Source of the DNA: Grimontia sedimenti
GTDB taxonomy: Bacteria > Pseudomonadota > Gammaproteobacteria > Enterobacterales > Vibrionaceae
Assembly (NCBI RefSeq): GCF_011045095.1
Contig: NZ_JAALDL010000020.1
Span: 1-64,000, forward strand
Reading direction: 5' to 3'
DNA: 64,000 nucleotides
Of this stretch, positions 60,756-64,000 are shown piece by piece. A program made the position numbers and the translations under genes. How positions within the stretch are numbered: the first letter of the stretch is position 1; each line of letters begins with the position of its first letter. The notes under the pieces were generated by a model. That model was not told where the DNA came from. It ran no database searches and worked only from the letters and a program-made list of their open reading frames with translations.

Positions 60756-62114
60756 TCAGTTCAGCTCATCAAACCCGTTTACGCCCAACGGAGCACCACC
60801 GCTGGCCGCATCTTGGGCGACTGCACCATACAACTTTCCGCCTTCGAAATTCACTGTCAGCGGACCGATAGCGACAGTTTTTGAGCCTGCGGGCGTTACT
60901 GAAATCACTGCCTCTCCCGGCATCAAGCCGACGCCTGTGATGGTCTGCTTGTAGGCAAAATTGCTGATAGTCGGACTGGCACTGGAAATATCTGCCGTCG
61001 GCGTAATGTAAACATCCACAGTTCCAGCAGAAACAGAGCCATGAACCAATGATACTTTGGCTTCTGTAGCAACTTTGCGGCGATCTTCTTCAAATGGCAG
61101 CAGTTCAATATCAAACGCATCTGATGCATCTACTGAGCCCAACACAATAGCGTTGTAGAATTTACCTTGCTCAAGTGGCACTGGCACATCCTTCAGTACG
61201 TCTGTTGTCAGAGAAGGCACATTCACAGTGACGTCCTGCGTGCCAGCCGGAACCTGCAAGAATGGAGATTCGTTCAAATAAGTCAGGTCTGCGACGGCTG
61301 GCGTCGCACTGTTGTTTAGAACAACATTCACTGCTGGTGCATCAGCTACACCGTGAACCGCACGCAGGTCTGCGCCTGTCGTTTGGTCAAAAATCACTGA
61401 TGCGCCACTGCCAGACGCAGCAACCAATACAACAGGAGATGTGGTGTTGCCGCCATAAACGTTCGGCGCGGCGGTTACCAATAAGTCAGTCCCGGAAGCC
61501 AATGGCACAGTTCCGCTATCAAAGACCACAGTCTTAGTTCCTTCTGGCGCAATGCGAATGCGGTAATCCCCCGCAGGGACTGAAAGCTGGTCGCTGAATT
61601 GGCGATAACTCAGCGTCAGAGTTGGTGACGCTGTATTGACATCATCACCTGGTGCAGTCACATACACATCAACAGTCGGAACGGCTGGCGAGCCATGAAC
61701 TGCCTGAATTCTCACATAGCCGCTCGCGACAGCAGAGTCAGCATTTTCGACCACCAGCACTTCGAGCGTGTTGTCAGCTACACTCCCCAACGCTATGGCA
61801 GAATAATTGCGTTCAGCTTTCAGATCATAATCTTCAGTCAGCACCGTGGGTGTTGTCTGATCTGGTAATTGCGCATTCACTTTAACGTTGTAGTTCTGCG
61901 ATGCTACCTGCTTAAATCCACTACTTTCCCCATAGTCCAGTCCATCAACCAGCGCAGATTGATTCGCCAGAATATTCACTTTCGGTGCGTCGGCACCAGC
62001 ATGAATCACCCTGAGTGAAGCTTGGGTATGAGAATTTCCACCTCCGCTGCTTCCACCACAGCCGTATAGCGAAAAGCCCAAAATCACATACAAAATCATT
62101 AGCCATTGTTTCAT
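60756..62114 (-). CDS. DUF4397-repeat lipoprotein
   Basis: A 452-residue lipoprotein with lipobox LYGC (Cys19) followed by a Gly/Ser-rich spacer. The body holds about four DUF4397-like beta domains. Their openings are recognisable as ASLRVIHAGADAPKVNI, GYVRIQAVHGSPAVPTVDVY, ADLRAVHGVADAPAVNVV and AKVSLVHGSVSAGTVDVY. DUF4397 proteins are cell-surface or periplasmic with unknown function. Convergent with codA. Confidence 0.88.
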   Translation of the reverse strand: MKQWLMILYVILGFSLYGCGGSSGGGNSHTQASLRVIHAGADAPKVNILANQSALVDGLDYGESSGFKQVASQNYNVKVNAQLPDQTTPTVLTEDYDLKAERNYSAIALGSVADNTLEVLVVENADSAVASGYVRIQAVHGSPAVPTVDVYVTAPGDDVNTASPTLTLSYRQFSDQLSVPAGDYRIRIAPEGTKTVVFDSGTVPLASGTDLLVTAAPNVYGGNTTSPVVLVAASGSGASVIFDQTTGADLRAVHGVADAPAVNVVLNNSATPAVADLTYLNESPFLQVPAGTQDVTVNVPSLTTDVLKDVPVPLEQGKFYNAIVLGSVDASDAFDIELLPFEEDRRKVATEAKVSLVHGSVSAGTVDVYITPTADISSASPTISNFAYKQTITGVGLMPGEAVISVTPAGSKTVAIGPLTVNFEGGKLYGAVAQDAASGGAPLGVNGFDELN

Positions 62115-62541
62115 CTCGTCACTCCTCTTCTTTCAACGAGTGACTTTGTTACACAACAGCGTACGGGTGGGATCAGAAGGTCAAATTTGAAGATTGCTGC
62201 ATGCAAATATCAACGTAAGGACAAGCTGTTAGTGAAAGTGATCCAAGAGAGAACAACGGCTTTTCATACAACATTTTGTATTTTATAGATAACGCGAAAA
62301 CAATCGCGCCACCTTCGCTACCATTGGCTCAGTTCATTAAGAAACTCTAATCTAGCCAGTCATTTATCTTAGTCTCTGTAACGAAACAAAATTCGCAAAA
62401 TAACACCACGATTTTTGTGTGAACTCTGCTTAAATTCGCAGCCACTTTTCTGTACATAAAATCGACATAAGCATCTAATTACATATCAGTATTGCCAATT
62501 GGTAATGGAATATAAAAATACGATCAGACAAAGTTGGTGAC
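62115..62541. other. Divergent intergenic region
   Basis: 427 AT-rich bases between the DUF4397 gene and the kinase-like gene. I see no ORF with a ribosome site, no strong hairpin and no repeat; presumably promoters only. Confidence 0.4.
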
Positions 62542-63126
62542 ATGTTTCCACAAATTATTATTCTCAACGGAACGGGCAGTGCGGGGAAAACCAGCATTGC
62601 CAAAGAACTCATTGAACGCTTACCTCGCCAGTACCTGAACTTCAGCATTGATAGTGTGCTTTACGCCCTACCTCCTTCCGATCTGAAAGCCATGATGGAA
62701 GGTAAACCTATCTTTCGGGAAGGTTACAACTACCCCACCTTAGTTGAAGGCTATCACCAAGCCGCGAAAGGATTAGCCAAAGCTGGCTGCTACTTGATCC
62801 TCGATAACGCCTGGACAATAGACGAAGAAAAGCGAAACCTTCTGACTGCGCTGGAAGGATTTAACATTTGCATGGTTGGGGTGAAATGCCACTTACTCAT
62901 CGCAGCAAAGCGGGAGAAAGAGCGCGGAGACAGAGCAATTGGGTTGGCTGAGAGTGAATATAACCACGTGCACCAGCACCTGCATTACGACATTGAGCTT
63001 GATACCACAAATCAGTCACCGGAAGCGGCAACGGTAGAGTTGCTAAAATGGCTGGAAACCAACCCTACCTTGTTGGGCGCTCAGCGCAGTCAGAAAAAGC
63101 TCAAAGCATGTTTAAATGCAGCTTAG
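62542..63126 (+). CDS. Chloramphenicol phosphotransferase-like P-loop kinase
   Basis: A 194-residue soluble kinase of the CPT family. P-loop GTGSAGKTS (10-18), FSIDSVLYALPP with the catalytic-type Asp37, and VKCHLLIAAKREKERGDRAIGLAESEYNHVH split by a turn, matching CPT (VRCxxxxxxxREXXRGDRxxGxAxxQ). Streptomyces CPT phosphorylates chloramphenicol; environmental homologues have unproven substrates, so resistance should not be assumed. Weak ribosome site. Confidence 0.83.
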   Translation: MFPQIIILNGTGSAGKTSIAKELIERLPRQYLNFSIDSVLYALPPSDLKAMMEGKPIFREGYNYPTLVEGYHQAAKGLAKAGCYLILDNAWTIDEEKRNLLTALEGFNICMVGVKCHLLIAAKREKERGDRAIGLAESEYNHVHQHLHYDIELDTTNQSPEAATVELLKWLETNPTLLGAQRSQKKLKACLNAA

Positions 63127-63144
63127 ATTAGCTCTACATCATTA

Positions 63145-64000
63145 TTAATGTTTGGCATGGGCTGAGGAAGTGCTTCTCCTCCAGCCCAATACCAGCATTG
63201 ATAACAAGCTAAACCAACCCAAGCTACCACCACCTCCACCGCCAGAAGACACATTGTCTTGCGATGCGGTTTCTGATAGCGATAGGCTCGCACCTTCAAA
63301 CGCTTCTGAACCATATACCATGACGTAGTAGGTGCCTGAAGTCAGGTTAGAAAGCTGACAGGTTTCCTGATTGGAACTGGAAGTAGATTTACAATCGAAC
63401 GCGTTTATCGTCGGCGCAGCGCCTCCGCGCACATACAAATCTGCATCGCCTATCCCGCCACTCAGGGAAATCGTCAAGCCTCCCCCAGACATTGGCGTTG
63501 CTGACATTGGTGTCGCCGACATCGCCGACGCCCGATTTGCAGACAGAACACCTGCTGAGCTTACGGTGAAGGAGTAGTACATCTGCTCTCCCTGAAGTCC
63601 CTGAATGTTGGTGATCGGAGCGGATGTGTCGATAGGATCTGCACGTTCTTCCGGCGCTTGGGAACTACTTTCCTGTGTAAGAGAAATGGTGACACCAGAG
63701 AACGCAGCATAACCATGAACCATTACAAAAAACTCATCGCCCGGATTACCCTGTGCAGTACAACTTTCATTGTTGCCGTAATAGTAAGGTCGGCAATCAT
63801 AATCTGACTGAGAAGGCGTGCTGCCTTTTTTCAAGTAAAGGTCAGCATCACCCGAGCCACCAGAAATACTGACCCGCAGGCTGCTGCCATCATCCGGCAA
63901 GGTGAAGCTGTAGAAAAGCATGTCACCGCGGGTACCCGACAGGCTGGAGACCGCATCGCCGACATTCAGAACCTGTGGCGGAGATTCCACCACATCCAGT
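63145..64000 (-). CDS. PPC-domain protein with GlyGly-CTERM sorting signal (5' end outside window)
   Basis: At least 285 residues; the frame is open at the right edge, so the N terminus, likely a protease or other exoenzyme catalytic domain, is missing. Two PPC (bacterial pre-peptidase C-terminal) domains are seen, each with GDADLYLKKGS or GDADLYVRGG and YYVMVYG- or FFVMVHG-type endings. A GASAMSATPMSATPMS-like microrepeat lies between them. The C terminus GGGGGGSLGWFSLLSMLVLG followed by WRR is a GlyGly-CTERM rhombosortase signal. The protein is predicted to be exported, cleaved and surface-attached or released via type II secretion. Confidence 0.85.
   Translation of the reverse strand, partial: LDVVESPPQVLNVGDAVSSLSGTRGDMLFYSFTLPDDGSSLRVSISGGSGDADLYLKKGSTPSQSDYDCRPYYYGNNESCTAQGNPGDEFFVMVHGYAAFSGVTISLTQESSSQAPEERADPIDTSAPITNIQGLQGEQMYYSFTVSSAGVLSANRASAMSATPMSATPMSGGGLTISLSGGIGDADLYVRGGAAPTINAFDCKSTSSSNQETCQLSNLTSGTYYVMVYGSEAFEGASLSLSETASQDNVSSGGGGGGSLGWFSLLSMLVLGWRRSTSSAHAKH

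Noticed and set aside
62542-63126. Acquired chloramphenicol-resistance gene
   Set aside because: The family match is to CPT-like kinases, common in environmental genomes with unknown substrates; there are no mobile-element flanks or unusual composition.

Overview
The window looks like part of a chromosome from a marine gammaproteobacterium of the Vibrionaceae (Grimontia, Enterovibrio or Photobacterium-like). This is inferred from Vibrio-type small families (DUF2986, DUF3332), a YeeN-type YebC paralogue, an rbsDACBKR operon, a GlyGly-CTERM protein, a laminarin (beta-1,3-glucan) locus and a family of short inverted-repeat elements. I see no rRNA, tRNA, CRISPR array, transposase or prophage.

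Layout. 1-9.9 kb: a beta-1,3-glucan locus with a giant multimodular GH17 lipoprotein (minus strand, cut by the left edge and frameshifted), a LamB-type porin and a GH16 lipoprotein. The divergent intergenic region carries two copies of a GAAAGCGCTTTC palindrome, probably LacI-type operators. 10-16.4 kb: a YebC-family gene, small hypotheticals, a Tat-exported agmatine deiminase homologue, DUF2798 and LysR genes, a tandem SnoaL-like protein, a small basic protein behind a near-consensus LexA box, and a patatin-like phospholipase abutting rbsR. 16.4-22.5 kb: the ribose operon rbsDACBK-R on the minus strand behind two RbsR-type palindromes. 23-24.5 kb: nhaC behind a long structured-looking leader. 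24.7-28.4 kb: the least ordinary operon, with a free-standing amino-acid-type adenylation enzyme, a membrane flavin/NAD(P) oxidoreductase resembling fungal TmpA/TmpL, and an enoyl-CoA hydratase. 28.6-30.8 kb: an HlyD-DUF2955 exporter pair.

30.8-32.7 kb: tnaA preceded by an unannotated TnaC-type arrest peptide with the W, D and P residues at E. coli spacing. 32.7-35.2 kb: an OmpR-type two-component system. 35.6-38.9 kb: a ProXWV-type glycine betaine importer. 39-43.4 kb: an EEP-fold hydrolase, a periplasmic binding protein-like protein, an alpha/beta hydrolase and small envelope proteins. 43.6-47.7 kb: an HBM-type chemoreceptor, a GAF protein with a degenerate GGDEF domain, an SMR efflux protein and a DUF3332 lipoprotein. 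48-53.9 kb: a DUF2986 gene, an M3-family oligoendopeptidase, ABC-F protein YbiT and a second degenerate-GGDEF sensor. 54.2-57.7 kb: a LytS/LytTR pair, a TPR-like protein and a DUF4136 lipoprotein, with two of three related inverted-repeat elements. 58-60.7 kb: codB and a frameshifted codA. 60.7-64 kb: a DUF4397 lipoprotein, a chloramphenicol-phosphotransferase-like kinase and the C-terminal part of a PPC-domain GlyGly-CTERM protein cut by the right edge.

Two genes (GH17 and codA) carry small frame-breaking indels; sequencing error cannot be excluded for either. Many starts were moved downstream from the longest possible ORF to match signal peptides, lipoboxes or Shine-Dalgarno sites.
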